This document shows positions 27,334 to 36,259 of a stretch of 64,000 nt of DNA, in pieces (the first letter of the stretch is position 1; each line of letters opens with the position of its first letter). The notes under the pieces are model-generated. The model ran no database searches and was not told the DNA's origin. It saw nothing but the letters and a program-made list of their open reading frames with translations. Where the stretch lies: positions 1-64,000 of the forward strand of contig NZ_JABBFP010000007.1 of assembly GCF_018494085.1 (NCBI RefSeq). The letters run 5' to 3'. Origin of the DNA: Rosenbergiella collisarenosi. Its GTDB lineage: Bacteria > Pseudomonadota > Gammaproteobacteria > Enterobacterales > Enterobacteriaceae. The translations under genes were made by a program, and so were the position numbers.

Positions 27334-28430
27334 ATCACGACCAACTCAGCGTCTAAAGCGCCCGCTTCGTGCAGTGCCTGCAGAATCGACATAATATCTT
27401 CCGGCGTTGCCCCGAGACTATTCAGCGCGTTGACAATGCTACGTAACGTAGTAGAGGTTGGGATGACAACGCTATGTCCATTCCCTTGGTTCACACGTAA
27501 CTCGCTTTGTGGCGTAACCGCGGTGCGGCCATTACTTAACGGTCCCGGTTGGCTAATATTGGCTGTTTCGCGAATGGTAACCGTTAAATTCCCTTGAGAA
27601 ACGGCGGCGGCGTGGACCACTACGTTTTCGCCAATCACAACGGTACCGGTACGAGAATTGAAGACGACCCGTGGCGACATTTTACCGGGGATCACCTCAA
27701 CATCCTCCAGTTCCGACATAAAGGCAACCCGGCTACCAGAGCTTAACGGCGCCTTAACCGCGATACGTGTGGCACTCTCTGCCGTCGCCGTGCCATAGCC
27801 AAAATTTTGGTTTAGTGCTGCCGCGATATTATTCGCGGTCTTAAACTCAGGCCGATGTAAATTCAGATAGACGAGATTATTACTCTGGAAATCAGTCGCG
27901 ATTTCACGCTCTATGGTTGCACCGTTAGGGATAAGCCCTGCCGTAGGCGTATTAACGGTTATGCTGGAGCCACTACTGCCCTGGGCTTGCATCCCCCCCA
28001 CCACCACGCTTCCTTGCGCGAGCGCATAAATTTCACCATCTGCACCCCGTAGTTGCGCCAACAGTAGCGTGCCTCCACGTAAGCTCTTCGCATCACCTAT
28101 CGATGAAACCGTCACATCGATAGCCTGTCCACGGCTATAGCCGGGGGGAAGAATGGCGCTCACCGCGACGGCCGCAACGTTTTTGACCTTAGGATCGATT
28201 TTCGCCGGTAGCTGTACCCCGAACTGCCGTAACATATTCGTCACCGATTGGTTGGTAAAACGCACCTGGTTTTTATCGCCAGTGCCGTCAAGACCAACCA
28301 CTAAGCTGTAACCAATCAGCTGGTTACCACGAATTCCCTCTACGTCGACAAGATCGCCGAGACGTGCAGCATAAAGTGAGAGGGGGAACAGCCCCGATAA
28401 CACCGTTAATAAGAGTAATCCAACACGCAC
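27330..28430 (-). CDS. lfgI: Lateral flagellar P-ring protein LfgI (FlgI)
   Basis: A 366-residue periplasmic P-ring subunit with a signal peptide (residues 1-21, cleavage after SLYA) and the highly conserved [31 protein letters not shown] start of the mature protein (positions 22-52). The GTG start at 28430 has GGGG upstream. It forms the rod bushing in the peptidoglycan layer with the chaperone LfgA. The stop overlaps the lfgJ ATG. Confidence 0.95.
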   Translation of the reverse strand: MRVGLLLLTVLSGLFPLSLYAARLGDLVDVEGIRGNQLIGYSLVVGLDGTGDKNQVRFTNQSVTNMLRQFGVQLPAKIDPKVKNVAAVAVSAILPPGYSRGQAIDVTVSSIGDAKSLRGGTLLLAQLRGADGEIYALAQGSVVVGGMQAQGSSGSSITVNTPTAGLIPNGATIEREIATDFQSNNLVYLNLHRPEFKTANNIAAALNQNFGYGTATAESATRIAVKAPLSSGSRVAFMSELEDVEVIPGKMSPRVVFNSRTGTVVIGENVVVHAAAVSQGNLTVTIRETANISQPGPLSNGRTAVTPQSELRVNQGNGHSVVIPTSTTLRSIVNALNSLGATPEDIMSILQALHEAGALDAELVVI

Positions 28431-28440
28431 GCAATACCCC

Positions 28441-29112
28441 TTACATTGGGAAAAGTGGATGATTAAAGAAGCGAGTCAGCCATCCAGCGCTGTTAGCATC
28501 GCTGAGTGCTCCGCGTCCCGCATAGGAAATCCGCGCATTCGCAATGCGTTGTGAATTAACTGAATTATCTCGGTCGATATCGTCCGCACGGACCAGACCG
28601 GTGATCCGGATATATTCATCCCCTTGATTGAGGGTTAACCATTTTTCACCACGGATCACCAATACGCCATTAGCTAATACCCGGTATACCGCAACAGAGA
28701 TAAAGCCTTTCAGGCTGTTTTGTTGTTGTGAACTGCCATTACCGTTGAAATTACGGGAGCCATCCACCGACGCTGAAAGATCATTAACGGAATGGCCAAA
28801 GATGTTAGGAATGCCAAAGGTCGTATCATTCTTTTTATCGAACCCTGTCTTCGCTTGCTTACTGGCCTGGGTCGCTTCATCCAATTTCACGGTAAGGATA
28901 TCGCCGACCCGATAGGCACGCCGGTCTTGAGTTAGCGACCAATTAAAGCCAGTTGTAAATACCCCGCCGCCATGATTAACCGTTTCAGGCGCGATAATTT
29001 CGTCAGGAGGAGCGTAAGCCTCATCGTCTTTCTTCACTAGATAAGGGGAGCTTTCACATCCTGAGAGTAAAAACATCATCGCGGCGGCGAGTAGCATTGA
29101 GTAGCGCATCAT
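28441..29112 (-). CDS. lfgH: Lateral flagellar L-ring lipoprotein LfgH (FlgH)
   Basis: A 223-residue outer-membrane lipoprotein; the lipobox LLSGC puts the lipidated Cys at position 19. The FlgH domain shows [11 protein letters not shown] near 67, [15 protein letters not shown] near 111 and the terminal [23 protein letters not shown]. It makes the L-ring around the rod. A second ATG follows the first directly. It lies 5 bases after lfgG. Confidence 0.94.
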   Translation of the reverse strand: MMRYSMLLAAAMMFLLSGCESSPYLVKKDDEAYAPPDEIIAPETVNHGGGVFTTGFNWSLTQDRRAYRVGDILTVKLDEATQASKQAKTGFDKKNDTTFGIPNIFGHSVNDLSASVDGSRNFNGNGSSQQQNSLKGFISVAVYRVLANGVLVIRGEKWLTLNQGDEYIRITGLVRADDIDRDNSVNSQRIANARISYAGRGALSDANSAGWLTRFFNHPLFPM

Positions 29113-29117
29113 CTTTC

Positions 29118-29903
29118 CTATAGCGTCTGCGTCACGAATTTCAGCATATCGTCGGCGGCGGAAACCATTTTGGCGTTCATTTCATACGCACGCTGTACCG
29201 TTATCATGTCGACCATTTCTTCAACGACTTGCACATTAGATCCTTCCAGCGCCCCTTGCTCAAGCTGCCCTAGCCCATCTTCTCCCGGGGTTCCTTCGGT
29301 AGGTTCACCGCTGGCTGCCGTTTCTTGATAAAGGTTATCGCCTTGCGCAGAGAGTCCGGCTGGATTCATAAAATTAACCAGCGTCAGCTGCCCTAGCTCT
29401 TCGGGCTCGGTCTGACCTGCGACGGTTGCGCGCACCGTGCCATCCTTACCAATCTGAATGTCCGTCGTATTGGCGGGGATTTCAATTTGTGGCTGTAGTG
29501 GCAGGCCTTGTGCGGTGGTGAGCACACCATCTTGATTACGCTGAAAGTTGCCGGCGCGAGTGTATCCCGTATCCCCATTTGCCAACTGGACTTGGAAGAA
29601 GCCGTCTCCGGTAATGGCAACATCCAGCTTTTGCCCGGTGTTTTGGATATTCCCGACACTAAACTCTTTCTGCGTGCCGACAATCTTTACTCCCGTTCCA
29701 TACTGCGTACCCGTGGGCGTATTATCCTGCTGATCTAATGGACTCCCCGCCGCACGCTGGTTCTGATAGAAAAGATCTGCAAATAACGTCCGATCTTTTT
29801 TAAACGCCGTGGTATTAACGTTTGCAAGATTGTTGGAAATAGAGGTCAGCCGAGCATCTTGGGCGCTGAGTCCGGTTTTACTGATCCATAACGCTGGATT
29901 CAT
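29118..29903 (-). CDS. lfgG: Lateral flagellar distal rod protein LfgG (FlgG)
   Basis: A 261-residue distal rod protein with N-terminal SKTGLSAQDARLTSISNNLANVNTTAFKKDR (residues 9-39) and the matching C-terminal LEGSNVQVVEEMVDMITVQRAYEMNAKMV. Length is as in E. coli FlgG (260). It lies 13 bases after lfgF and 5 before lfgH. Confidence 0.95.
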   Translation of the reverse strand: MNPALWISKTGLSAQDARLTSISNNLANVNTTAFKKDRTLFADLFYQNQRAAGSPLDQQDNTPTGTQYGTGVKIVGTQKEFSVGNIQNTGQKLDVAITGDGFFQVQLANGDTGYTRAGNFQRNQDGVLTTAQGLPLQPQIEIPANTTDIQIGKDGTVRATVAGQTEPEELGQLTLVNFMNPAGLSAQGDNLYQETAASGEPTEGTPGEDGLGQLEQGALEGSNVQVVEEMVDMITVQRAYEMNAKMVSAADDMLKFVTQTL

Positions 29904-29916
29904 GATTCACTCTCGC

Positions 29917-30648
29917 TTAACTATTTCTAAGTAACTGATTACCGCTAGAAGCTAAATCATCAGCCGTTTTCATCATTTTGATTTGTGCTTCGAACTGTCG
30001 ATTGATGGACATACTGGCAAGCATTTCGCTGATGGCTGAAACATTCGATCCTTCGAGGTGCCCAGAGACGAGGCTGATCGTTTCATCGACCGGATTAGTG
30101 CGGTTACTACTCACCAGTAATCCTTGCTCATTCTTGGAGAGACTGGCGGCGGGAGGGCTGGCCAACTTAATGCGGTCAACCTCGATCGGCGTCGTATTAC
30201 CACTCTCTTGCGGCACAATCGACACAATGCCGTCGGCACCAATACTCACCGATGAGAAAGGGGGTAAAACGATCGGGCCATTATCGCCCGCTACCGGATA
30301 GCCGTGTGCAAACATCTGCCCTTGCTGATCTACCGTCAACTGGCCATCCCGTGTATAGGCCTCCCCTTGCCCCGTGACTAAGGTAAGATAGCCTTCACCC
30401 TGAATCGCGACGTCCAGATTTCTTCCGGTCGACTGGATAGCGCCAGCCGAGAGGTCGACGCCCGAAGGCTGTTCGGCGCTAAGAATGCGCGTTTCATTCT
30501 GACGTTGTGACAGAGCTTGCTGCTGTGCGAACGCGAGATCGGCGCGAAATCCTTCCGTATTAACGTTAGCCAAGTTGTTGGCGTGGATCTGCTGCTGTTG
30601 CTGCGCAACAGTGGCCCCGCTCAGTGCGGTGTAGAGTAATCTATCCAT
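29917..30648 (-). CDS. lfgF: Lateral flagellar proximal rod protein LfgF (FlgF)
   Basis: A 243-residue proximal rod protein. The N-terminal MDRLLYTALSGATVAQQQQQIHANNLANVNTEGFR (residues 1-35) and C-terminal SNVSAISEMLASMSINRQFEAQIKMMKTAD segment are typical of FlgF. Its ATG shares one base with the lfgE stop. Confidence 0.93.
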   Translation of the reverse strand: MDRLLYTALSGATVAQQQQQIHANNLANVNTEGFRADLAFAQQQALSQRQNETRILSAEQPSGVDLSAGAIQSTGRNLDVAIQGEGYLTLVTGQGEAYTRDGQLTVDQQGQMFAHGYPVAGDNGPIVLPPFSSVSIGADGIVSIVPQESGNTTPIEVDRIKLASPPAASLSKNEQGLLVSSNRTNPVDETISLVSGHLEGSNVSAISEMLASMSINRQFEAQIKMMKTADDLASSGNQLLRNS

Positions 30649-31418
30649 TAGATCGCTTGGAACAGCGCAGTAAACATACTGCTATCAGTGCTGATAACTT
30701 TAGTGTTTGCTTGGTAGTTGCGTTGTGCGCTCATCAAATTAACCAGTTCACTGGTTAAATCGACATTCGAAGATTCTAAAGAGCCGTTATGCAAGCTTCC
30801 GAATACGCCGGTTTGTGCAATGCCGAATTGTGGAGCGCCTGAAGATTGTGTGGCGCGCCAGACGGTACCATCTTCGGATTGCAGTTGATCCATATTGGCA
30901 AAACTCGCGAGGACGACTTGTCCCGACGGGACGGTTTCACCGTTAGTATAGGTCGCTTGCACATTACCCTTTTCATCGAGATTGACGCCACTCAATGTGC
31001 CATTATTTTGCGTTTGTGGGATAAGTAACGGAGACACTGCGCCGCCTGTCGAGCCTGCTGCATAGCCTTCGTATTTCAGCCCATTGTTGTTGACCAGATA
31101 GCCATCTTTATCAACTTGGACGTAGCCCGCGCGGCTAAATTTTTGACTACCATTTGTATCTTGTAAGACGAAAAAGCCTTTTCCGCTAATCGCCAAATCT
31201 AAGCTACTCGACCCATTAACGACCGAACCATTCGTGCCGAGGCTTTGCTGGGCACCTTGGTCGAGAACACCGTTACCTACGCCATCGACGTACAATGCCG
31301 AAAAATTCTCACGCCCCGATTTATAGCCGACCGTATCCGCATTCGCGATGTTGTTAGAGATAGTATTGAGTTGGGCGCTCACTGCATTTAGCCCACGAAC
31401 CGCGATAGTAAAACTCAT
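30648..31418 (-). CDS. lfgE: Lateral flagellar hook protein LfgE (FlgE), very short form
   Basis: A 256-residue hook protein placed directly after lfgD. N-terminal SFTIAVRGLNAVSAQLNTISNNIANADTVGYKSGR (residues 2-36), DLAISGKGFFVLQD near 77 and C-terminal SNVDLTSELVNLMSAQRNYQANTKVISTD match FlgE. E. coli FlgE has 402 residues; here the middle outer domain (D2, about 145 residues in E. coli) is missing, and LLIPQTQNNGTLSGV joins straight to NLDEKGNVQATYTNGE. The frame is intact, so it seems a real short form, not a broken gene. Confidence 0.9.
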   Translation of the reverse strand: MSFTIAVRGLNAVSAQLNTISNNIANADTVGYKSGRENFSALYVDGVGNGVLDQGAQQSLGTNGSVVNGSSSLDLAISGKGFFVLQDTNGSQKFSRAGYVQVDKDGYLVNNNGLKYEGYAAGSTGGAVSPLLIPQTQNNGTLSGVNLDEKGNVQATYTNGETVPSGQVVLASFANMDQLQSEDGTVWRATQSSGAPQFGIAQTGVFGSLHNGSLESSNVDLTSELVNLMSAQRNYQANTKVISTDSSMFTALFQAI

Positions 31419-31448
31419 TTTTTTATTTCCTCAAATCGTTGTCGAAGG

Positions 31449-32099
31449 CTACGCCATGGTAAATTGGGTGATGGCGCTATAATTGGCATCGCCAATTCCT
31501 TGTAGGCTTAACACCGGGTCACTCCCTGACAGCGGAAAGCGTACGGCCTGCACTTTCCCCATTAATTCGGTCGTCAAGCCACTTTGATTATTGTCTGTCG
31601 TCACATTCAGGCTATAAGTGCCTGCAGGAAGGCCTAACGTTTTGGGATCGACGGTGAAGTTCACATCGCCAGCGGAAGCTGCGCCAAGCGAGAACGGGTA
31701 ACTATTACCTACAGTATCTTTCAGAGTAACCGTGACCTGAGAGGCGGCGTGCGCCAAGGTCGTGCGCCCCGCAACGGCCGTCGAGCCATCTGTCGATAGC
31801 TGATCCGTGGCAACCATGACCTTTTGTCCCGTCAACGCGCCAATACTTTGTTTCTGTAACGAGCTGACTTGGCGAGAGGTGCTGGTCATCAAACTCGAAA
31901 TACTGTCCATCGATTGGACCTGGCTCAATTGAGCGAGTTGACTGACATACTCTTTACCATCCGTAGGATTGGTCGGATCTTGGTTTTTTATTTGTGCAAC
32001 CAGCAGCTGTAAGAACATATCGCTAACTTGGTTATTGGTAGTCGCGGTAGCGCTATTTGTCTGAGTGGCGGTCGCTGCCGAGCTGTTATTAATATTCAT
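31449..32099 (-). CDS. lfgD: Lateral flagellar hook cap protein LfgD (FlgD)
   Basis: A 216-residue hook-assembly cap. The N-terminal export region and MFLQLLVAQIKNQDPTNPTDGKEYVSQLAQLSQVQSMDS (positions 29-67) form the FlgD signature; the C-terminal half is the Ig/tudor-like domain. It is needed for hook polymerisation and lost from the finished structure. Shares one base with the lfgC stop and lies 30 bases before lfgE. Confidence 0.94.
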   Translation of the reverse strand: MNINNSSAATATQTNSATATTNNQVSDMFLQLLVAQIKNQDPTNPTDGKEYVSQLAQLSQVQSMDSISSLMTSTSRQVSSLQKQSIGALTGQKVMVATDQLSTDGSTAVAGRTTLAHAASQVTVTLKDTVGNSYPFSLGAASAGDVNFTVDPKTLGLPAGTYSLNVTTDNNQSGLTTELMGKVQAVRFPLSGSDPVLSLQGIGDANYSAITQFTMA

Positions 32100-32521
32100 T
32101 AAGTGGCCTCACCTAGGCGTAATAAGCTCTGCTGCATACTTTTAACGTTAGTCAGTACATCGACGTTAGTTTCAAAGCTACGGCTGGCCGACATCATGTC
32201 CGCCATCTGATCGACGGTATTGATGGCCGGATAATAAACATAACCTTGTGCGTCCGCTAAGGGATGATTCGGCTCGTAACGCGCGACGGAACCGGGCTGC
32301 TGGTTTATTGCCGTCACGGCAACACCTGCGGATGACGTGTCAGCCTGTGCCGCTTGGTGGTATACCGTACTAAACACTGGAACCCGGGCTTGATAGACGC
32401 CATCTGCAGAGGTGGCGGGTGTATCTGCATTCGCGAGATTACTGGCAACCGTATTTAAGCGAATCATCTGAGCATTCATCGCAGAGCCCGCGATTTGGTA
32501 AATAGCATTAAATCCCATCAT
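32099..32521 (-). CDS. lfgC: Lateral flagellar proximal rod protein LfgC (FlgC)
   Basis: A 140-residue rod protein with MNAQMIRLNTVASNLANADTPA near the N-terminus and MADMMSASRSFETNVDVLTNVKSMQQSLLRLG at the C-terminus, both FlgC-like. There are two tandem ATG codons; the second (32518) is better spaced from the GAGG ribosome site, so the protein may be one residue shorter. Confidence 0.94.
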   Translation of the reverse strand: MMGFNAIYQIAGSAMNAQMIRLNTVASNLANADTPATSADGVYQARVPVFSTVYHQAAQADTSSAGVAVTAINQQPGSVARYEPNHPLADAQGYVYYPAINTVDQMADMMSASRSFETNVDVLTNVKSMQQSLLRLGEAT

Positions 32522-32533
32522 GACCTCGACTCA

Positions 32534-32884
32534 TTAACTCTTCCCCTCAATCGCTTTTTGCATACTTGCAAACTGCATGGAAAGAAAAGATAAACTGACC
32601 TGAAAACTCTGACTATTGCTGGCAAATGCGGCTTGTTCGTTATGCAGTTCGACCGTATTCCCATCCGCGCCAATTTGCTGCGGAACCCGGTACAGCTCGT
32701 GTGCAGGTTGAGAGGTCAGCGCTTGACCCTGGCGTTGCATTTCAGCCGAGAAATCAATATCTTTGGCTTGATAATGCGGAGTGTCGACATTGGCCAAGTT
32801 ACTGCTTAGTATTTCAGCTCGTTGTAATCGTAAGTCGATGGCCTGCACGCTATTGCCTAACGCACGGCTGAAAGAGATGCTCAT
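32534..32884 (-). CDS. lfgB: Lateral flagellar proximal rod protein LfgB (FlgB)
   Basis: A 116-residue rod protein with LRLQRAEILSSNLANVDTPHYQAKDIDF (residues 18-45), the FlgB signature. It is the first gene of the long operon lfgBCDEFGHIJKL-lafW. A sigma54 promoter lies 39-54 bases upstream, in the gap shared with the divergent lfgA. Confidence 0.94.
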   Translation of the reverse strand: MSISFSRALGNSVQAIDLRLQRAEILSSNLANVDTPHYQAKDIDFSAEMQRQGQALTSQPAHELYRVPQQIGADGNTVELHNEQAAFASNSQSFQVSLSFLSMQFASMQKAIEGKS

Positions 32885-32922
32885 TTAAAATGCCCACATT
32901 AACCGGTCCCTAAGAAGCTTTA

Positions 32923-32938
32923 AGCAATTTCCATGCCA
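32923..32938 (-). promoter_or_regulatory. Sigma54 promoter of the lfgB operon
   Basis: TGGCATGGAAATTGCT on the minus strand matches the sigma54 consensus at all fixed positions but one (T for C at the sixth), with exactly 10 bases between GG and GC. The predicted start near 32912 leaves a leader of about 28 bases to the lfgB ATG. LafK is the probable activator. Confidence 0.83.
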
Positions 32939-32983
32939 ATAAATAAAAGTTATTTTTGTCTTGTACTTCAAGGGGTTAAAATT

Positions 32984-33739
32984 ATGAAACCGGCAAAGAG
33001 GAAGGTATTCTTCCGCTTTACGCGCCTAGTCCTTCTCTCACTGTTAGTGGGAGGGGTCGCGGGATTTCAGCAACATGCGGTGGCGGCTTCGCCGATAGAA
33101 TTGCAGGCATCGCAGTGGGTGAAAACGCAGATTGAACTGTTGGGCCAACAGCAAACCTGGTCGTTACTGCAGGTTACCCCGAACATAAAACTCTTTAACC
33201 TGAAGGGGCGTGCCTCCACCTGCGGTACGCCGCTACAATTCATCGCCCCTTCATTGACTCAGTCGCCAACGCGATTTCCGTTGACCATTCAGTGCGGTAC
33301 GGCGAATCCTACGTGGGTAATCAGGGCACAGGCGGATGTTGAGATACGCTTAACCGCAGTCGTTGCCGCCGAACTCCTCCCCCCTGGAACCGTGGTCACC
33401 GCAGAGAATAGTAAACTCGCACCCATTCTCCTCACGCCAGCGATGCGGATGAATGTTATCGTAGACCCGAATGATGTATTACAGATGACCGTTAAGCGAA
33501 CCATTGCTGAGAACCAGCCACTCTCAACGCTAGTGTTAAGCACGCCACGCCTCATCTCGCGGAATCAGCCGGTGACGCTGGTGATTGAACAACAAGGTCT
33601 AGCCCTAGCCACCAGCGGAATAGCTTTACAGAATGGGGGAAAAGGGGCGACGATTCGCGTCAAAAACAGTCGTAGTGGTCGAGTATTAAGTGGAACGGTA
33701 ATCGACTCGCAACAGGTAATGATCCGCGCGATTGAATAA
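32984..33739 (+). CDS. lfgA: Lateral flagellar P-ring assembly chaperone LfgA (FlgA)
   Basis: A 251-residue periplasmic chaperone needed to build the P-ring. It has a signal peptide (positively charged MKPAKRKVFFRFTR, then a hydrophobic core to about residue 35) and a C-terminal SAF-like domain (GTVVTAENSKLAP, LSGTVIDSQQVMIRAIE). The ATG at 32984 follows AAGGGG; an in-frame start 51 bases upstream adds a stretch without family support. It is divergent from lfgB and leads lfgA-lfgM-lfgN. Confidence 0.9.
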   Translation: MKPAKRKVFFRFTRLVLLSLLVGGVAGFQQHAVAASPIELQASQWVKTQIELLGQQQTWSLLQVTPNIKLFNLKGRASTCGTPLQFIAPSLTQSPTRFPLTIQCGTANPTWVIRAQADVEIRLTAVVAAELLPPGTVVTAENSKLAPILLTPAMRMNVIVDPNDVLQMTVKRTIAENQPLSTLVLSTPRLISRNQPVTLVIEQQGLALATSGIALQNGGKGATIRVKNSRSGRVLSGTVIDSQQVMIRAIE

Positions 33740-33805
33740 AATTAGCGTTATGCCTTAATTTTTCACTCCACCATGTCGTTGTAGGTAATAAACGGAGATT
33801 TTTTT

Positions 33806-34084
33806 ATGATAAAACTAACCCCTGCTACCCCTAACGATAGAGTGAGCACCCCCCTAACCGCTCCGGCGACGAGGGAGCCTAGTGAAAAAGAGAGCATCAC
33901 GAAGAGCGTCTCCCCCTCTACCGAGCAAGTCCTTACCCATGCTCGCCAGAGTCTTGGCCAACTTCCCGAGGTTGATCTGAATAAGGTCGCAGAGGTAAAA
34001 GCGGCGCTAAGTCGCGGGGAAATTAGTCTCGATGGCGAGGCGTTAGCTCACTCAATCCTTAGCTTTTATCAGAGGTCGGAATGA
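33806..34084 (+). CDS. lfgM: Anti-sigma28 factor LfgM (FlgM)
   Basis: A 92-residue FlgM-like protein. The N-terminal half is polar and probably disordered; the C-terminal half (QVLTHARQSLGQLPEVDLNKVAEVKAALSRGEISLDGEALAHSIL, residues 43-87) is the sigma-binding part. It should hold LafS until hook completion, then leave through the export gate. It overlaps lfgN by four bases. Confidence 0.9.
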   Translation: MIKLTPATPNDRVSTPLTAPATREPSEKESITKSVSPSTEQVLTHARQSLGQLPEVDLNKVAEVKAALSRGEISLDGEALAHSILSFYQRSE

Positions 34085-34512
34085 AACGTCTTGAGCTAGT
34101 CCGGCAGTTACTGGCCGATTTACTTGACGACTATCAGCGTTTTGAGACGATTGAGACGCTGTTGTCTGCCCAGCGCCAGGCTATTTTGAGGTTTGCCCAA
34201 CCGCAACTAGAAAGTCATACCGACGCATTAATGCAACACTATCGGCAAATACATCAGCACGCTCAGCAGCGTCTTCGTGGCTTACAACAGTTGGATCTTA
34301 CACCGGATCACTCGGGTATGACTCAGCTCCTGATTGGGCTAGCCCCCGCCGCGCAGGAACATTTATTAAAGGTTTGGCGTGAATTGCCGACACAACTACA
34401 GCGTTGCCAACAAGCTAATCGCTACAATCAGCAACTCCTCGATATGCAGCACGGGCTTTTGGTCGACTGCCTCCCCGAGCCAGATACCGCAGCTTGGCTT
34501 TACCAGCCTTAA
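34081..34512 (+). CDS. lfgN: Lateral flagellar export chaperone LfgN (FlgN)
   Basis: A 143-residue helical protein that matches FlgN in size and position after flgM. FlgN chaperones the junction proteins FlgK and FlgL for export. ATGA overlap with lfgM shows coupling. It converges on lfiJ with only 8 bases between the stop codons and no convincing terminator there. Confidence 0.82.
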   Translation: MKRLELVRQLLADLLDDYQRFETIETLLSAQRQAILRFAQPQLESHTDALMQHYRQIHQHAQQRLRGLQQLDLTPDHSGMTQLLIGLAPAAQEHLLKVWRELPTQLQRCQQANRYNQQLLDMQHGLLVDCLPEPDTAAWLYQP

Positions 34513-34520
34513 GCGCGGCG

Positions 34521-34946
34521 CTAGTTTTTACGCCCAAAACGTAGCATAGCCAATTCATCACTCTGCTTCTGCGCAGACTTCTGCCGACTCTCTTCTTCGG
34601 CTTTCCTCATCCTGTCACTGTGCTGTTCTAACTGTTTTTCTTGAAGATGGCTAAGGCTAAGCTGCGCTTTACGTTGCAGTAATTCTTGTTCAGCAGCCTG
34701 AAGCTGCTGCTGTTGCCATTGATACAAGCGACGCAGATCTTGCGTATAATTCTCATGATTTTTTAGCGCGAGTCCACCCAGCAGTGTGGGGGTTGGCGAA
34801 TCGATGAAGTATTGCAGCGTATCGAGTTTGCTCCGCATCTGTTCGACTCGCTGCTGTTGCTCGATCACTTTGTATTGCGACTGCTGGCGGCGTTGCTGCC
34901 TTAGGCGTTCGAGAGATTTAAGTTGTTCAGTGAGATAACGACTCAT
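34521..34946 (-). CDS. lfiJ: Lateral flagellar export protein LfiJ (FliJ)
   Basis: A 141-residue, almost entirely helical, Gln/Arg-rich coiled-coil protein, as expected for FliJ, the stalk-like subunit of the FliHIJ export ATPase. Its ATG shares one base with the lfiI stop. It ends the lafK-lfiEFGHIJ run. Confidence 0.87.
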   Translation of the reverse strand: MSRYLTEQLKSLERLRQQRRQQSQYKVIEQQQRVEQMRSKLDTLQYFIDSPTPTLLGGLALKNHENYTQDLRRLYQWQQQQLQAAEQELLQRKAQLSLSHLQEKQLEQHSDRMRKAEEESRQKSAQKQSDELAMLRFGRKN

Positions 34947-36259
34947 TATTCGCCCTGCGGCATCGACAAGAGTTCATCGAGACTTTGCGTATAAAGACTT
35001 AATTGTCGATCGTCCTGCTGTAAATATTGCAAAATCTGTGGCGCTTGCTCAACCGCACGATCGACTTCGCGATCTGCGCCAGGTATATAGCCGCCTAGCG
35101 CTATCATCGGTTTAATCTCTTGGTAGCGCGCGTAATGTTGCTTCAAGCGTCGCGCGGCCTGGCGGTGTTCTACCGTCGTCACTAAATTCATACAGCGGCT
35201 CACCGATTGACCGATATCAATCGCCGGGAAATGGCCCCTCTCCGCGAGTGTGCGCGAGAGAACAATATGACCATCTAATACGGCGCGCGCCGCATCGACA
35301 ATAGGGTCCTGCTGATCATCCCCCTCCGCCAATACTGTATAGATGGCAGTGAGGCTACCCGCACTGGCACTGTTACCCGCCGTTTCCACTAAGCGTGGGA
35401 TCAACGAAAATACCGACGCTGGATAGCCTTTGGTTGCGGGAGCTTCACCGAGAGAGAGTGCGATTTCGCGCTGTGCCATCGCATACCGCGTGAGAGAATC
35501 GATCATCAATAAAACATGAAACCCCTGATCGCGAAAAAAAGCGGCAATCGTATGGCAGAGCTCAGTGGCTTTTAAGCGCATTAAAGGGCTTTCGTCCGCA
35601 GGTGCGGCGATAACAATCGCCTTTTTTAACCCCTCTTCCCCAAGAGTATGCAATAAGAACTCATTAACTTCTCTTCCGCGCTCGCCAATCAAACCGACAA
35701 CCACTATCTGTGCATCGGTCGCCCGCGCCATCATCCCGAGTAGGACGCTTTTCCCTACCCCACTGCCAGCCATCAAGCCTACCCGCTGACCACGTCCTAG
35801 GGTGAGTAGACCGTTAATCGCACGAACCCCTACATCCAAGGGCAGAGAAATAGGCCGCCGATCGAGGGCGGATATGCGGGGAAGACGCAGGGGAAGCGAG
35901 ACGTTCCCCATCGCCGGCCCTTTCCCATCCACCGGCTCACCTAAACCATTGAACACTCTCCCCAGCCATTCCTCGCCGATCGTTAACCTCGACAGTTGGC
36001 TAGAGGGAAGGACACGGGCGCCACTTCTCAGTCCATCGAGGCTGTGGAGAGGCATTAGATAAGTTAATTCACGATTAAACCCCACCACTTCCGCGAGGAT
36101 ACTTTTTTTATCCGCGGTCGCCACTTCGCAGCGTTGACCAATCGCTAATGGACAGCCGCTGACTTCGAGCAATAACCCGGTGACACGACATAATTTACCG
36201 AAATCTTGGCTAAGAGGGACCGTCCCCAGCGTGGAAAGTGCTTGCTCAAGCCCTTTCAT
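34946..36259 (-). CDS. lfiI: Lateral flagellar export ATPase LfiI (FliI)
   Basis: A 437-residue type III export ATPase with Walker A AGSGVGKS (residues 164-171), Walker B-type HVLLMIDSLTRYAMAQREIA and the family GYPASVFSLIPRLVETAG motif. The ATG at 36259 overlaps the lfiH stop (ATGA); a longer frame upstream overlaps lfiH by 70 bases and was rejected. Works with LfiH and LfiJ below the export gate. Confidence 0.95.
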   Translation of the reverse strand: MKGLEQALSTLGTVPLSQDFGKLCRVTGLLLEVSGCPLAIGQRCEVATADKKSILAEVVGFNRELTYLMPLHSLDGLRSGARVLPSSQLSRLTIGEEWLGRVFNGLGEPVDGKGPAMGNVSLPLRLPRISALDRRPISLPLDVGVRAINGLLTLGRGQRVGLMAGSGVGKSVLLGMMARATDAQIVVVGLIGERGREVNEFLLHTLGEEGLKKAIVIAAPADESPLMRLKATELCHTIAAFFRDQGFHVLLMIDSLTRYAMAQREIALSLGEAPATKGYPASVFSLIPRLVETAGNSASAGSLTAIYTVLAEGDDQQDPIVDAARAVLDGHIVLSRTLAERGHFPAIDIGQSVSRCMNLVTTVEHRQAARRLKQHYARYQEIKPMIALGGYIPGADREVDRAVEQAPQILQYLQQDDRQLSLYTQSLDELLSMPQGE

